This document shows positions 47,149 through 55,427 of a stretch of DNA of 64,000 nt, in pieces. How positions within the stretch are numbered: position 1 is the stretch's first letter; each line of letters opens with the position of its first letter. The notes beneath the pieces were generated by a model. That model worked only from the letters and a program-made list of their open reading frames with translations, was not told the origin of the DNA and did no database searches. The stretch covers positions 1-64,000 of the forward strand of contig DATHUJ010000124.1 in the NCBI GenBank assembly GCA_035462375.1, in the 5' to 3' direction. The stretch comes from DASTQL01 sp035462375. Its GTDB lineage: Bacteria; Actinomycetota; Actinomycetes; Jiangellales; Jiangellaceae. A program made the translations under genes and the position numbers.

Positions 47149-47487
47149 CTAGAGGTCTGCCGGAGAGGCTGGGCTGTGCTCGGCGAAGGACCAGCCCGCC
47201 CGCTCCAGCGCACGGTGCGCGGCCCCGGACAGCGCGGACATCTGGAGGTCGAACCCGTGCCGGCGGCCGCGTTCGGCCAGCGCGTGCAGGAAGTCGACTC
47301 CGGCGCTGTCCATGGACTCCACGGCGTGCATGTCGACGATCGCCCGGTCGAGCATGTTCAGGTGCTCGAGGGCGTCGACGTCCTCCACCGCCTGGTCCAG
47401 GGCTGCCCGCATGGAGTCGTCCACCGTCCCCCCGAGGAACACGACGATCTCCCGCTGCCCGCGGTCCACCACTCGTACGTCACCCAT
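47149..47487 (-). CDS. STAS-domain anti-anti-sigma factor-like protein
   Basis: A 112-residue STAS domain. LGGTVDDSMRAALDQAVEDV, a central strand RAIVDMHAVESMDSAGVDFLHALAERG with the usual Ser in the D-S-x-G loop (the phosphorylation site), and FDLQMSALSGAAHRALERAG. This is the layout of SpoIIAA/RsbV-type antagonists. No partner kinase/anti-sigma gene lies next to it. ATG 47487 has AGGAGG 9 nt upstream. It is antiparallel between coaX and lysS. Confidence 0.85.
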   Translation of the reverse strand: MGDVRVVDRGQREIVVFLGGTVDDSMRAALDQAVEDVDALEHLNMLDRAIVDMHAVESMDSAGVDFLHALAERGRRHGFDLQMSALSGAAHRALERAGWSFAEHSPASPADL

Positions 47488-47561
47488 GTCGCCCCACCTC
47501 CTGTCGTCGAGGGTGGCACCGCCGGTGCGCCCGCGTCGAGGGGGACGAGGGCGGGGCTCCC

Positions 47562-47567
47562 TAGACT
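47562..47567 (+). promoter_or_regulatory. Leaderless-type -10 hexamer for lysS
   Basis: TAGACT ends 8 nt before ATG 47576; no Shine-Dalgarno. Confidence 0.4.
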
Positions 47568-47575
47568 GGCGCCTC

Positions 47576-49078
47576 ATGAGCCACCACGGGCACCCGGACG
47601 ACCTGCCCGAGCAGATGCGGGTGCGCCGTGCGAAGCGGGACCGGATGCTTGAGCGGGGCGTCGAGCCCTATCCCGTGGGGTTTCCCCGGACCGCCACCGT
47701 TGCGGAGGTGCGCGCTGCGCACCCGGACCTCCCGCCCGACACCGCCACCGGCGATCGGGTGGGGATCGCCGGCCGGGTCATGCTGGCGCGCAACACCGGC
47801 AGGCTCTGCTTCGCCACGCTGCGCGACCGCACCGGCGACCTGCAGGTGATGCTCAGCCTCGACCGGGTCGGGGCGGAGTCCCTGGCCGCCTGGAAGCACG
47901 ACGTCGACCTCGGCGACCACGTGGGCGTCGAGGGCGAGGTCGTCACGTCCCGCCGCGGCGAGCTGTCGGTGCTGGTCGACTCCTGGGCCGTGACGGCCAA
48001 GTGCCTGCGCCCACTCCCCGAGAAGCACAAGGGGCTGACCGACCCCGAGGCCCGCGTCCGTCAGCGATACGTGGACCTCATCGTCAACGCGGAGGCCCGG
48101 GAGATGGTGCGCACGCGGTCCACCGTGGTCCGGTCCATCAGGGAGTCCATGCAGGTGCGCGGCTTCACCGAGGTCGAGACCCCGATGCTCCAGGTGGTGC
48201 ACGGCGGCGCCAACGCGCGTCCCTTCCGGACCCACATCAACGCGTACGGGATGGACCTCTTCCTCCGGATCGCGCCGGAGCTCTTCCTCAAGCGGCTCCT
48301 CGTCGGCGGGCTGGAGAAGGTCTTCGAGATCAACCGCAACTTCCGGAACGAGGGGGCCGACTCGTCGCACAACCCCGAGTTCACGATGCTCGAGGCCTAC
48401 GAGGCCTACGGCGACTACGGCACGATGCGAGTGCTCACCCAGGAGCTGGTCCAGGCGGCGGCGACCGCCGCGTACGGCGAGCCGGTGGCCCGGAGGGTCG
48501 ACCACGACGGGCGGGTCACCGAGCACGACCTCTCCGGTGACTGGCCGGTGACGACCGTGGACGACGCCGTCTCCGCGGTGCTCGGCGAGCGGGTCACCCC
48601 CGACACGACGCTCGGCGAGCTGCGCAAGCTGTGCGACCGCGTGGGCGTCCCGTACCAGCCCGCGTGGCCACGGGGCGCCGTGCTGCTCGAGCTGTACGAG
48701 CACCTGGTCGAGGACCGGACGACGCCACCCACCTTCTACACCGACTTCCCGACCGAGGTGTCCCCACTGACCCGGCAGCACCGGCACGATCCGCGCCTGG
48801 CCGAGCGCTGGGACCTGGTGGCTTTCGGTGCCGAGATCGCGACGGCCTATTCGGAGCTGGTCGACCCGGTCGTGCAGCGCGAGCGCCTGGAGGCCCAGTC
48901 GCTGCTGGCCGCCGGCGGTGACCACGAGGCCATGGCCGTCGACGAGGACTTCCTGCGGGCCCTCGAGTACGCCATGCCGCCGTCGGGGGGAATGGGGATG
49001 GGAATCGACCGGCTGCTCATGATGCTGACCGGGCGCACCATCCGGGAGACCGTCCTGTTCCCGCTCGTGAAGCCATGA
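47576..49078 (+). CDS. lysS: Class II lysyl-tRNA synthetase
   Basis: A 500-residue class II enzyme charging tRNA-Lys. OB-fold anticodon domain (about 55-140: GIAGRVMLARNTGRLCFATL, RDRTGDLQVMLS) is followed by the catalytic core: motif 1 around VETPMLQVVHGGANARPFRT, motif 2 EINRNFRNEGADSSHNPEFTMLE and motif 3 GGMGMGIDRLLMML. Position before a GNAT gene and lsr2 matches the conserved lysS-lsr2-clpC neighbourhood. The GNAT gene begins at the base after its stop. Confidence 0.96.
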   Translation: MSHHGHPDDLPEQMRVRRAKRDRMLERGVEPYPVGFPRTATVAEVRAAHPDLPPDTATGDRVGIAGRVMLARNTGRLCFATLRDRTGDLQVMLSLDRVGAESLAAWKHDVDLGDHVGVEGEVVTSRRGELSVLVDSWAVTAKCLRPLPEKHKGLTDPEARVRQRYVDLIVNAEAREMVRTRSTVVRSIRESMQVRGFTEVETPMLQVVHGGANARPFRTHINAYGMDLFLRIAPELFLKRLLVGGLEKVFEINRNFRNEGADSSHNPEFTMLEAYEAYGDYGTMRVLTQELVQAAATAAYGEPVARRVDHDGRVTEHDLSGDWPVTTVDDAVSAVLGERVTPDTTLGELRKLCDRVGVPYQPAWPRGAVLLELYEHLVEDRTTPPTFYTDFPTEVSPLTRQHRHDPRLAERWDLVAFGAEIATAYSELVDPVVQRERLEAQSLLAAGGDHEAMAVDEDFLRALEYAMPPSGGMGMGIDRLLMMLTGRTIRETVLFPLVKP

Positions 49079-49588
49079 ATGTCGACATCTGCTGAATACT
49101 CGGTACGGCGGGCCCGCACGTCCGACGTGCCCCATGTCCGCCGCCTCGTGGACGCCTATTCCAACGACCGCATCCTCCTGTCGAAGGAGATGGTCACGCT
49201 CTACGAGGACGTCCAGGAGTTCTGGGTCGCGGAGGCGGCGGGCGCTGTGATCGGTTGCGGGGCCTTGCACGTGATGTGGGAAGACCTCGCCGAGGTGCGT
49301 ACCCTGGCCACGGATCCGCAGTGGCGGGGGCGGGGGGTCGGCTCCACCTTGCTCGACCGCCTGGTGGCCGCGGCCAGGGAGCTGGGGATCTCGCGGGTGT
49401 TCTGCCTCACCTTCGAGGTCGATTTCTTCGAGCGGCACGGATTCGAGGTGCTCGAGGGAACTCCGGTGGAACCGGAGGTGTACGTCCAGCTTCTCCGGTC
49501 CTACGACGAAGGGGTCGCCGAGTTCCTCGACCTGGACCGGGTCAAGCCGAACACCCTGGGCAACACCCGCATGTTGTTACGGTTCTGA
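49079..49588 (+). CDS. GNAT N-acetyltransferase (ArgA-like amino-acid acetyltransferase)
   Basis: A 169-residue single GNAT domain. YSVRRARTSDVPHVRRLVDAYS, EFWVAEAAGAVIGCGALHVMWED, AEVRTLATDPQWRGRGVGSTLL (acetyl-CoA Q/R-x-x-G-x-G/A loop) and VFCLTFEVDFFERHGFEVLEGTPV follow the pattern of short actinobacterial glutamate N-acetyltransferases. Arginine biosynthesis is a reasonable role, but the substrate is inferred. Start ATG is the codon after the lysS stop. Confidence 0.82.
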   Translation: MSTSAEYSVRRARTSDVPHVRRLVDAYSNDRILLSKEMVTLYEDVQEFWVAEAAGAVIGCGALHVMWEDLAEVRTLATDPQWRGRGVGSTLLDRLVAAARELGISRVFCLTFEVDFFERHGFEVLEGTPVEPEVYVQLLRSYDEGVAEFLDLDRVKPNTLGNTRMLLRF

Positions 49589-49600
49589 CAAGGACTATTC

Positions 49601-49658
49601 CCAGGGATTGCGGAAGCCAGATGAGTGCGATTTCATGTACCCGCGCACAATCCCCTGG
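49601..49658. promoter_or_regulatory. Imperfect inverted repeat upstream of lsr2
   Basis: CCAGGGATTG (49601-49610) and CAATCCCCTGG (49648-49658) are inverted copies with one extra C, 37 bp apart, between the GNAT stop and the lsr2 ATG. The spacing suits DNA looping or autoregulation by Lsr2, which binds AT-rich DNA, but this is speculative. Confidence 0.3.
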
Positions 49659-49688
49659 CGCAGCCCATTTCCGGAAAGGATGCCTGCG

Positions 49689-50018
49689 ATGGCGCAGAAG
49701 GTCCAGGTCCTGCTCGTCGACGATCTCGACGGAGCGACCGCAGACGAGACCGTCAGCTTCTCCCTCGACGGAGTCAGCTACGAGATCGACCTCTCGAGCA
49801 AGAACGCCGCGAAGATGCGCGACTCCTTCGCCTCGTACGTGGGGGCGGCCCGCCGGGTCGGCGGCCGCAGCCGCGGCGGCCGGGGCCGCAGCTCGTCCCG
49901 CGCGGGCACCGACACGGCCGCGATCCGCACCTGGGCGAAGGAGCAGGGCCTCAAGGTCTCCGACCGTGGCCGCATCCCCGCCGAGGTGGTCGCGAAGTAC
50001 GAAGCCGCCCACTCCTGA
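49689..50018 (+). CDS. lsr2: Lsr2 nucleoid-associated protein
   Basis: A 109-residue H-NS-like DNA bridger of actinobacteria. N-terminal oligomerisation domain (QKVQVLLVDDLDGATADETV, GVSYEIDLSSKNAAKMRDSF) and C-terminal DNA-binding domain (IRTWAKEQGLKVSDRGRIPAEVV) with the RGR minor-groove hook. A basic Gly/Arg/Ser linker (GGRSRGGRGRSSSRAG) separates them. ATG 49689 follows GGAAAGGATGCCTGCG. Silences AT-rich and horizontally acquired genes in the family. The gene ends inside a bidirectional terminator hairpin. Confidence 0.96.
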   Translation: MAQKVQVLLVDDLDGATADETVSFSLDGVSYEIDLSSKNAAKMRDSFASYVGAARRVGGRSRGGRGRSSSRAGTDTAAIRTWAKEQGLKVSDRGRIPAEVVAKYEAAHS

Positions 50019-50062
50019 CCGACGCCGCCCCCGGACCCAGGTCCGGGGGCGGCGTGGGTCAG
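50015..50062. terminator. Bidirectional terminator spanning both stop codons
   Basis: The 48 bases form two 23-nt arms around a 2-nt centre with one mismatch, rich in G and C. The stop TGA of lsr2 (50016-50018) and the TGA of the convergent SDR gene (50059-50061) lie in opposite arms, so one hairpin ends both transcripts. Confidence 0.7.
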
Positions 50063-50739
50063 CGGGCGCCGCCGGCGTGCCAGGCCACCTCGGTACGCCA
50101 CCGGTCGGGCGGGCCGCCGGTCTCGTCGACGAGCCGGGTGTACTCCTCCGCGATCGCCTCGACCGCGAAGCCGGGCGTGCCCAGCGACCCCATGACCGTG
50201 ACCGTGGCCACGTGCACACCGTCCGGGCCGAGCTCGGCGGCCAGCGAGAGCACCAGGTTCCGGACCGCGGCCTTCTGCACGCCTACGGCCGCCGACCAGG
50301 TGGACCCGGCGAGCGCGGCCTGCGAGCCGGTCGCCAGGATGGTCCCCCGGCCGGCGGCGCGCATGGCCGGGCTTACCTCCTGGGCCGCCAGGAGCAGGGA
50401 CCCGACACTGGTCCGCAGGGCGTCCACCAGCGCACCGTACGGCGTGGCGGTGGCCGCGGCCTCGATCGTCACTGACGGGTTGTGGATCACGACGGTGGGG
50501 TCGCCCAGCTCCTGCCGGACCATGGCGAACGCGGTGCGGACGGACTCCTCGTCGGCGAGGTCGACGGCGACCGGCAGCGCCCGTCCCCGGCCGGCTTCAC
50601 TCACCTCGCCGGCCAGGTCCGCCAGCCGCACCGCCGAGCGGGCGAGCAGGGCGACCGCCGCGTCCCGGCGGGCGAGGGCCGTAGCCACCGCCCGGCCCAG
50701 CCCCGGACCCGCACCCATGACCACGACCACCTCGCCCAT
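50059..50739 (-). CDS. Short-chain dehydrogenase-like protein lacking the catalytic Tyr
   Basis: A 226-residue Rossmann protein: VVVMGAGPGLGRAVATALAR (GxxxGxG cofactor loop), IHNPSVTIEAAA in place of the NNAG strand, and ATGSQAALAGSTWSAAVGVQKAAVRNL. In the YxxxK motif the Tyr position is Val (VGVQK), while the Lys is kept. The active-site chemistry of classical SDRs is therefore unlikely. It may be a binding or atypical reductase. ATG 50739. Convergent with lsr2. Confidence 0.8.
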   Translation of the reverse strand: MGEVVVVMGAGPGLGRAVATALARRDAAVALLARSAVRLADLAGEVSEAGRGRALPVAVDLADEESVRTAFAMVRQELGDPTVVIHNPSVTIEAAATATPYGALVDALRTSVGSLLLAAQEVSPAMRAAGRGTILATGSQAALAGSTWSAAVGVQKAAVRNLVLSLAAELGPDGVHVATVTVMGSLGTPGFAVEAIAEEYTRLVDETGGPPDRWRTEVAWHAGGAR

Positions 50740-50902
50740 GCGCCCGTCCCGTCCGTCGTCGGGGATGCCTCGCCGGGCCTGCCTACCACGCAGGGAGCCC
50801 CGTCGGAAATCCGCCGAAGTGGGGGCTTGCGCCTCGTGTGCCAGCGGGGTCGGGGTGTGACTGACCCGATCCGGCGGTGACGACGTCGCCACGCCTGAGC
50901 CG

Positions 50903-51643
50903 GTGGTCCCGTCCGCGGACTGCACGGTCGCACCCGAGCGCGAGTACTTCGCCGTCGGCGCGAGCCACCCCTGCTTCACCGTCATGGGTGAGCGGTTCCT
51001 GGTCTGGCTGGGGGGTGCGGCCTACCCGGTGGGCGGAAGCTACGAGCCGTCCGCGGTGTTCTCCGGGGCGGACGCGGCCAACGTCCGCGCGGTCCAGCTG
51101 CTCATGGACGACGTCCCTGACGGCTGGCTCGGGGCGACCCAGTGGACCCGACTGACCACTGCGGGCCCGCCACCCGTCACCCAGCTCCGTGCGTCGGGGA
51201 TCGGACCGCTGTGGTTCGGCATGACGGCGCAGCAGGTGGAGGCGACCGGGGTGGCGGAGGTCCACCTGGGCGACGCCGAGGCACCGGGCAACTTCGTCGA
51301 GGTCACCGGAATCGAGGGTGCCGGGTGCTTCGCCGGTACTCCTCCGGGCGGGCGCTTCACGACGTTCACGACGACCGACCCGCGGGTGTCCACGCCCGAG
51401 GGCATCACCGCAAGGAGCAGCGTGGCCGACCTGACCCGCGCGTACGGAGACCGGCTGCAGAGCCGGGTCGAGCCGTCGACCCCGCGGGACCTCACGGTCT
51501 ACGTCGTGCCCCAGGGCGACGTCGCGCTCGCCTTCTGGGCACCCGAGCCGGACGTCGGGCCGGACAGCCCGCTGGTGCTCTTCGCCGGCGCCCGGGCCGA
51601 GATCGACGCCCTGCACCCGCAGTCCGGTTGGTGCTTCGACTGA
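50903..51643 (+). CDS. Hypothetical protein with two possible repeat halves
   Basis: About 246 residues; not recognised. No signal peptide is seen from GTG 50903, the first usable start after an in-frame stop at 50858. Residues 95-240 (ASGIGPLWFGMTAQQVEATG, CFAGTPPGGRFTTFTT, STPEGITARSSVADLTRAYG) read like the secreted PepSY/LppP-type fold of small actinobacterial lipoproteins, so the true N-terminus may be lost or the gene truncated. Ends in ALHPQSGWCFD with a lone Cys. Confidence 0.6.
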   Translation: MVPSADCTVAPEREYFAVGASHPCFTVMGERFLVWLGGAAYPVGGSYEPSAVFSGADAANVRAVQLLMDDVPDGWLGATQWTRLTTAGPPPVTQLRASGIGPLWFGMTAQQVEATGVAEVHLGDAEAPGNFVEVTGIEGAGCFAGTPPGGRFTTFTTTDPRVSTPEGITARSSVADLTRAYGDRLQSRVEPSTPRDLTVYVVPQGDVALAFWAPEPDVGPDSPLVLFAGARAEIDALHPQSGWCFD

Positions 51644-51842
51644 CGGTCACCTGGTGACGGCGCCGTCGAAGATTCCGCGAGCCCGCCTGCCTGGGCTACC
51701 GGTCCTCCGTTGGCGCCGCCGCGCAGGTGGCGCCGATTCCCGAGGGGAGCCTCATAGGCGTACACCGAAGCCTCGTCGCGGCTGACCAGCAGCGACTGGC
51801 TCGCCGGGGTGACACTGCTCGTCCCAGCGGCCCATCGTCGGC

Positions 51843-53606
51843 TCACCCGCTCTGCTCGTTGAAGTCCGTCAGTCGCTCCGGGTCGGAACCGTCGCGATCG
51901 ACGGCCCAGAGCTCGCCTCTTTCATCGAGAAAGCCGCGGCCGCTCGAGAAGAGGATCTTGTCGCCGTCGGGGGACCACCGCGGGCTGCGGTCATAGGCCG
52001 GATCCGTCGTCAGGCGCTCAACGTCGCTGCCGTTCGCCGCCATGACGTACACGTCCCAGTTCCCGTCCCGGTCGCTGGTGAAGGCGATCTGCTCGCCGTC
52101 GGGGGACCACCGCGGGCTGCGGTCGTTGCCGCCAGCCGCACCGAGCCGACGCACGCCGCCGCCACCGTCGGCATCGACCATGTGGATCTGGTAGGCGCCG
52201 TCGACGCCTCGGGCGAAGGCCACCTTCTCGCCGTCCGGGGACCAGTCGGGCGTGATGTCGTCGAACGCCCCGCCGCCGCTGAGCCGCCGCTCATCGCTGC
52301 CGTCGGCGTCGATGACGTAGAGCGCCGAATCGCCGTCCCGACTGCTGACGAAGACGATGCGTTCGCCGTCCGGCGACCAGTCGGGCTGCACGTCGTCCCC
52401 GTCCGATCTGGTGAGGCGCTGCGGTGCCGACCCGTCGACCCCCATCGTCCACAGCTGGCGGCGGCCGTCCTCTCGCTCGCTCGAGAACACGATGCGCTCG
52501 TCGTGGTAGAGGTCCGGATCGGAGTCCCACACGTCGTTGTCGGTGAGCTGCCGGAGGTCGTCCCCGTCAGCTTGGAGCAGGTAGATCTCGCGGGTCGACT
52601 CGCTACCGATGATCCCGAAGTCGACTGAGACCAGGGTGTCGCGGTAGGAGGGCCCCGGCGTCAGCGCCACGAGCAGGGCGGCTGTCACGACCGAGGTCAC
52701 GGCCACCATGCCGGCCGCCGCCTTGGCGCTGAGCGCGGCGGGTGCCACGGCAGTCTGGGTCGACGCCGTCCCGGTGGTCCCTTGCGCGAGCCCGGCGAGC
52801 TTCAGGGCCGCGGCGACCGCCAGGACCCAGGGAACGGTCTTGAGGATCACCTTGCCGTACCAACCCCAGAGGAACGACAGCCAGCCGTACCGCTCCCTGG
52901 TGAACGTGAGGCCGGCCTGCAGGCGCTCGGAGTACGCACGCAGCCGTTGCTCGCTGGTCGCGAGCCCGGCAGTGGCCGGCTGCAGCACGACCTCGCTGCC
53001 GAAGACGAGGTCGTGCAGTGCCTGCCGGCGCGGGGTCAGCAGAGCCGCGACCGTCCCCACGCCGAGCATGTCCACGACCAGGTAGCCCCACGAGTGCCGC
53101 CCGAGCGACCACGCGAGCCCCCGCAGCGTCGGGGCCGGGGCGCTCCCGTCGAGCCGGCGCTCGGTCAGGCCGAACACTGCCTTGCCGAGCGTCTGTCCGC
53201 CGCTGAGCCACACCGACAGGCCGAGGATGACCGCCAGGCTGAGGCCGAGGGCGACCAGGGCGAGCACCAGAGCGGCCCGGCTGGACCCGTCGGGAAGCGG
53301 CAGGAGCCGCTGCGCCAGCACGAGCACCACGAACGGGACCAGGACGAGCAGCACGTCGAGCCCGAAGGCGGCCAGGCGCCGGCGGTGGGGGGCGAGCCGG
53401 GTCTCGTCGTCGCCGGGCACCGGGCCCGACGCTCCCCCGTACGCCGGGTCGTCAGGCTCGGCCGGCTCGGCCAGCTCGTCCGGGACCCAGAACGGCCAAT
53501 CGGGCGGGGCCGGCGGCCAGTCGGGGCCGGGCTGCCAGCCCGGCCCGGGCGTGAACCCCGGCGGCGCCGGCGGCCAGCCCGGCGCCGGGTTGAAGCGCGT
53601 GGCCAC
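51843..53606 (-). CDS. RDD-family membrane protein fused to TolB-like beta-propeller
   Basis: A 587-residue protein. Residues 1-55 are a Pro/Trp-rich cytoplasmic tail (PAPGWPPAPPGFTPGPGWQP). An RDD domain with three or four helices spans 70-215 (LAAFGLDVLLVLVPFVVLVL, WLSGGQTLGKAVFGL, RRQALHDLVFGSEVVL). A further helix follows near 295-315, then six PD40/WD40-like blades with repeated WSPDGE[RK] motifs (ATPDWSPDGEKVAFARG, RSPRWSPDGEQIAFTSDRDG). Probably a membrane-anchored extracytoplasmic propeller. No cofactor or enzymatic residue is visible. ATG 53606; a palindrome and direct repeat lie 70-95 bp upstream. Confidence 0.82.
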   Translation of the reverse strand: MATRFNPAPGWPPAPPGFTPGPGWQPGPDWPPAPPDWPFWVPDELAEPAEPDDPAYGGASGPVPGDDETRLAPHRRRLAAFGLDVLLVLVPFVVLVLAQRLLPLPDGSSRAALVLALVALGLSLAVILGLSVWLSGGQTLGKAVFGLTERRLDGSAPAPTLRGLAWSLGRHSWGYLVVDMLGVGTVAALLTPRRQALHDLVFGSEVVLQPATAGLATSEQRLRAYSERLQAGLTFTRERYGWLSFLWGWYGKVILKTVPWVLAVAAALKLAGLAQGTTGTASTQTAVAPAALSAKAAAGMVAVTSVVTAALLVALTPGPSYRDTLVSVDFGIIGSESTREIYLLQADGDDLRQLTDNDVWDSDPDLYHDERIVFSSEREDGRRQLWTMGVDGSAPQRLTRSDGDDVQPDWSPDGERIVFVSSRDGDSALYVIDADGSDERRLSGGGAFDDITPDWSPDGEKVAFARGVDGAYQIHMVDADGGGGVRRLGAAGGNDRSPRWSPDGEQIAFTSDRDGNWDVYVMAANGSDVERLTTDPAYDRSPRWSPDGDKILFSSGRGFLDERGELWAVDRDGSDPERLTDFNEQSG

Positions 53607-53677
53607 GGAACCCCCCTGGTGCCTGGCTCCAGCCTCTCACCCTTGGAGAGCGCCGACCAGGCTCGTCAATACCTATC

Positions 53678-53702
53678 GCAACGCGGTTGCAGCGAGGTTG
53701 CA
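53678..53702. promoter_or_regulatory. Palindrome plus 11-bp direct repeat upstream of 53606 gene
   Basis: GCAAC-GCG-GTTGC (53678-53690) is a perfect inverted repeat, and GGTTGCA recurs at 53685 and 53696, one helical turn apart. A plausible operator for the RDD-propeller gene, which starts about 70 bp away. Confidence 0.35.
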
Positions 53703-53804
53703 TTGTGAGACGCGGGGCCGATGCCTCTTCCGTGACGCAAGGGCAGTAGCGATCAGCCCCACCGTGAAGTGCCCACGCCATGACCGCCACCGTCATAGGA
53801 CCGG

Positions 53805-54620
53805 TCAGCGCAGGTAGGAGGCTCCGTTGAGGTCGAGGACCGCGCCGGAGGCCCACTCGGCCGCCGGGGAGGCCAGGTAGAGCACGGCAGCGGCGACCTC
53901 GTCCGCCTCGGCGACCCGGTCGAACGGGCTCTGGCCCCGCACCTCGTCGCCGCGCGGTCCGGCAAGCGTCGCGGCGGCCATCTCCGTGGCGACGAAACCC
54001 GGCGCCACGGACGTCACGGCGATGCCGGCGGACCCCAGGTCGCGTGCCAGCGACTGGCCCAGGGAGTGGACGCCGGCCTTCGTCGCGCCGTAGGCCGGGA
54101 CCCGGGGTTCACCGCGGTAGGCACCGCGCGAGCCGATGTTCACGACCCGGCCCCGCGGGACTCCCGCGGCGGGCTGGGTGTCGATCATGTGCCGCGCCAC
54201 GCAGTGGGTGACGTTGGCCGTGCCCAGCAGGTTGACCTCGACGGTGCGCCGCCAGGCCTCCACCCACGCCTCGTACGGAGTGTCGGCCAGGCGGTGGCCC
54301 AGCCGCCGGTCGGCAGCAGCGGGGTCGTCGTCGTAGACGGCGGCGTTGTTGACCAGCACGTCGATCCGGCCGAGCCCAGCGACGGACGCCTCGACCATGG
54401 GCGGGACGGCGACGGGATCGCCGAGGTCGGCGCTGACGAGCACGTGCCCCTCGCCGGACAACCCGGCCAGGACGGCCTCGGCCCGGTCGCGGGCACCCCG
54501 GAAGTGCACCGCCACGCGGTCGCCCCGGGTGGCGAAGGCAGCCGCCACCGCAGCCCCGATCCCCCGGGACGCACCCGTGACCAGGACGCCGCGCGAGGGC
54601 AGGGTTCCGGCTTCCGGCAC
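53805..54620 (-). CDS. SDR-family 3-oxoacyl-ACP reductase-like protein
   Basis: A 271-residue classical SDR: VLVTGASRGIGAAVAAAFAT (cofactor), VLVNNAAVYDDD, VNIGSRGAYRGEPRVPAYGATKAGVHSL with catalytic Ser, Tyr and Lys (YGATK), and VTSVAPGFVATEMAAATL. The C-terminal YLASPAAEWASGAVLDLNG is typical of FabG-like reductases. Substrate unknown. Same strand as, and 9 bp from, a membrane protein gene. Confidence 0.88.
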   Translation of the reverse strand: MPEAGTLPSRGVLVTGASRGIGAAVAAAFATRGDRVAVHFRGARDRAEAVLAGLSGEGHVLVSADLGDPVAVPPMVEASVAGLGRIDVLVNNAAVYDDDPAAADRRLGHRLADTPYEAWVEAWRRTVEVNLLGTANVTHCVARHMIDTQPAAGVPRGRVVNIGSRGAYRGEPRVPAYGATKAGVHSLGQSLARDLGSAGIAVTSVAPGFVATEMAAATLAGPRGDEVRGQSPFDRVAEADEVAAAVLYLASPAAEWASGAVLDLNGASYLR

Positions 54621-54629
54621 CCGCGCAGC

Positions 54630-55427
54630 CTAGCCAGGCACCGTGACCCACCGGGCCCGCCGAAGGTCGCGTAGCAGGACCACCACGCAGAAGACCGCGC
54701 TGCCGACCAGCACGAGCAGGTAGACGACGAGGTTCGGCCGCAGCTCGCCCGGCAGGTCGGGGGCCCGGGCGAGGAGCGGGGGCAGCAGTACCAGGTCGTA
54801 TGCGAGGAAGCTCCACAGCTGCGTCCGGTAGCCGTCCGTCGTCGGCCGCAGGACGGCGTAGGCGAAGTAGACCGTGTTGCCGAGGAAGATCCAGCCGACC
54901 AGGACGGCGCTGTCCGGACGCATCGGCCAGGGCATGACGCGGTCCGAGCCGAGCAACAGGCCGAGCGCCACGGCGAGCAGGATCGCGGTGAAGGCGACGA
55001 AGGCGACCAGCACGGGCCGGGGAAGCGGGGCTCGGGTGGCCTGGGGGCGGCGCCGGGTGGCCAGGAAGAGGCCCAGGTTCCCGACCGCGAGCAGGGCGGC
55101 GACCGTGGCGGCGCGGGTGAGGTTGCCGCGGTCCTCGCCCGGCCCGACCCCCGCCAGGAAGACCGCGGAGCCGCCCAGCGTGACCGCGAGGTCGAGGGCT
55201 CCTGCCGGCACCGACCCCGTCTCGCCGGACAGCCCCGCCCACAGCGAGCCGGCCCCGATGGCGGCCAGGATCGCGCCGACGAAGGCCAGCGTGAGCGGCC
55301 CGTCCGGCCACGGCCACCAGCCGCTTGCCCATGCCTGGCCGCTGGCCATCCCGACGGCGACCACGAGGTTGGCGACACCGAGGACGACCAGGAGCCTGCG
55401 CACCAGGGTGATCGGCGGGCCTCCCAT
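54630..55427 (-). CDS. Membrane protein of unknown function, about 7 TM
   Basis: A 265-residue polytopic membrane protein; family not recognised. Hydrophobic segments near 8-28, 42-62, 75-95, 105-125, 140-160, 175-195 and 235-255. Ends with cytoplasmic basic RDLRRARWVTVPG. ATG 55427 overlaps the end of a frameshifted upstream gene; the ribosome site is GGGCGATCGCCCG, weak. It may once have been translationally coupled to that gene. Confidence 0.72.
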   Translation of the reverse strand: MGGPPITLVRRLLVVLGVANLVVAVGMASGQAWASGWWPWPDGPLTLAFVGAILAAIGAGSLWAGLSGETGSVPAGALDLAVTLGGSAVFLAGVGPGEDRGNLTRAATVAALLAVGNLGLFLATRRRPQATRAPLPRPVLVAFVAFTAILLAVALGLLLGSDRVMPWPMRPDSAVLVGWIFLGNTVYFAYAVLRPTTDGYRTQLWSFLAYDLVLLPPLLARAPDLPGELRPNLVVYLLVLVGSAVFCVVVLLRDLRRARWVTVPG

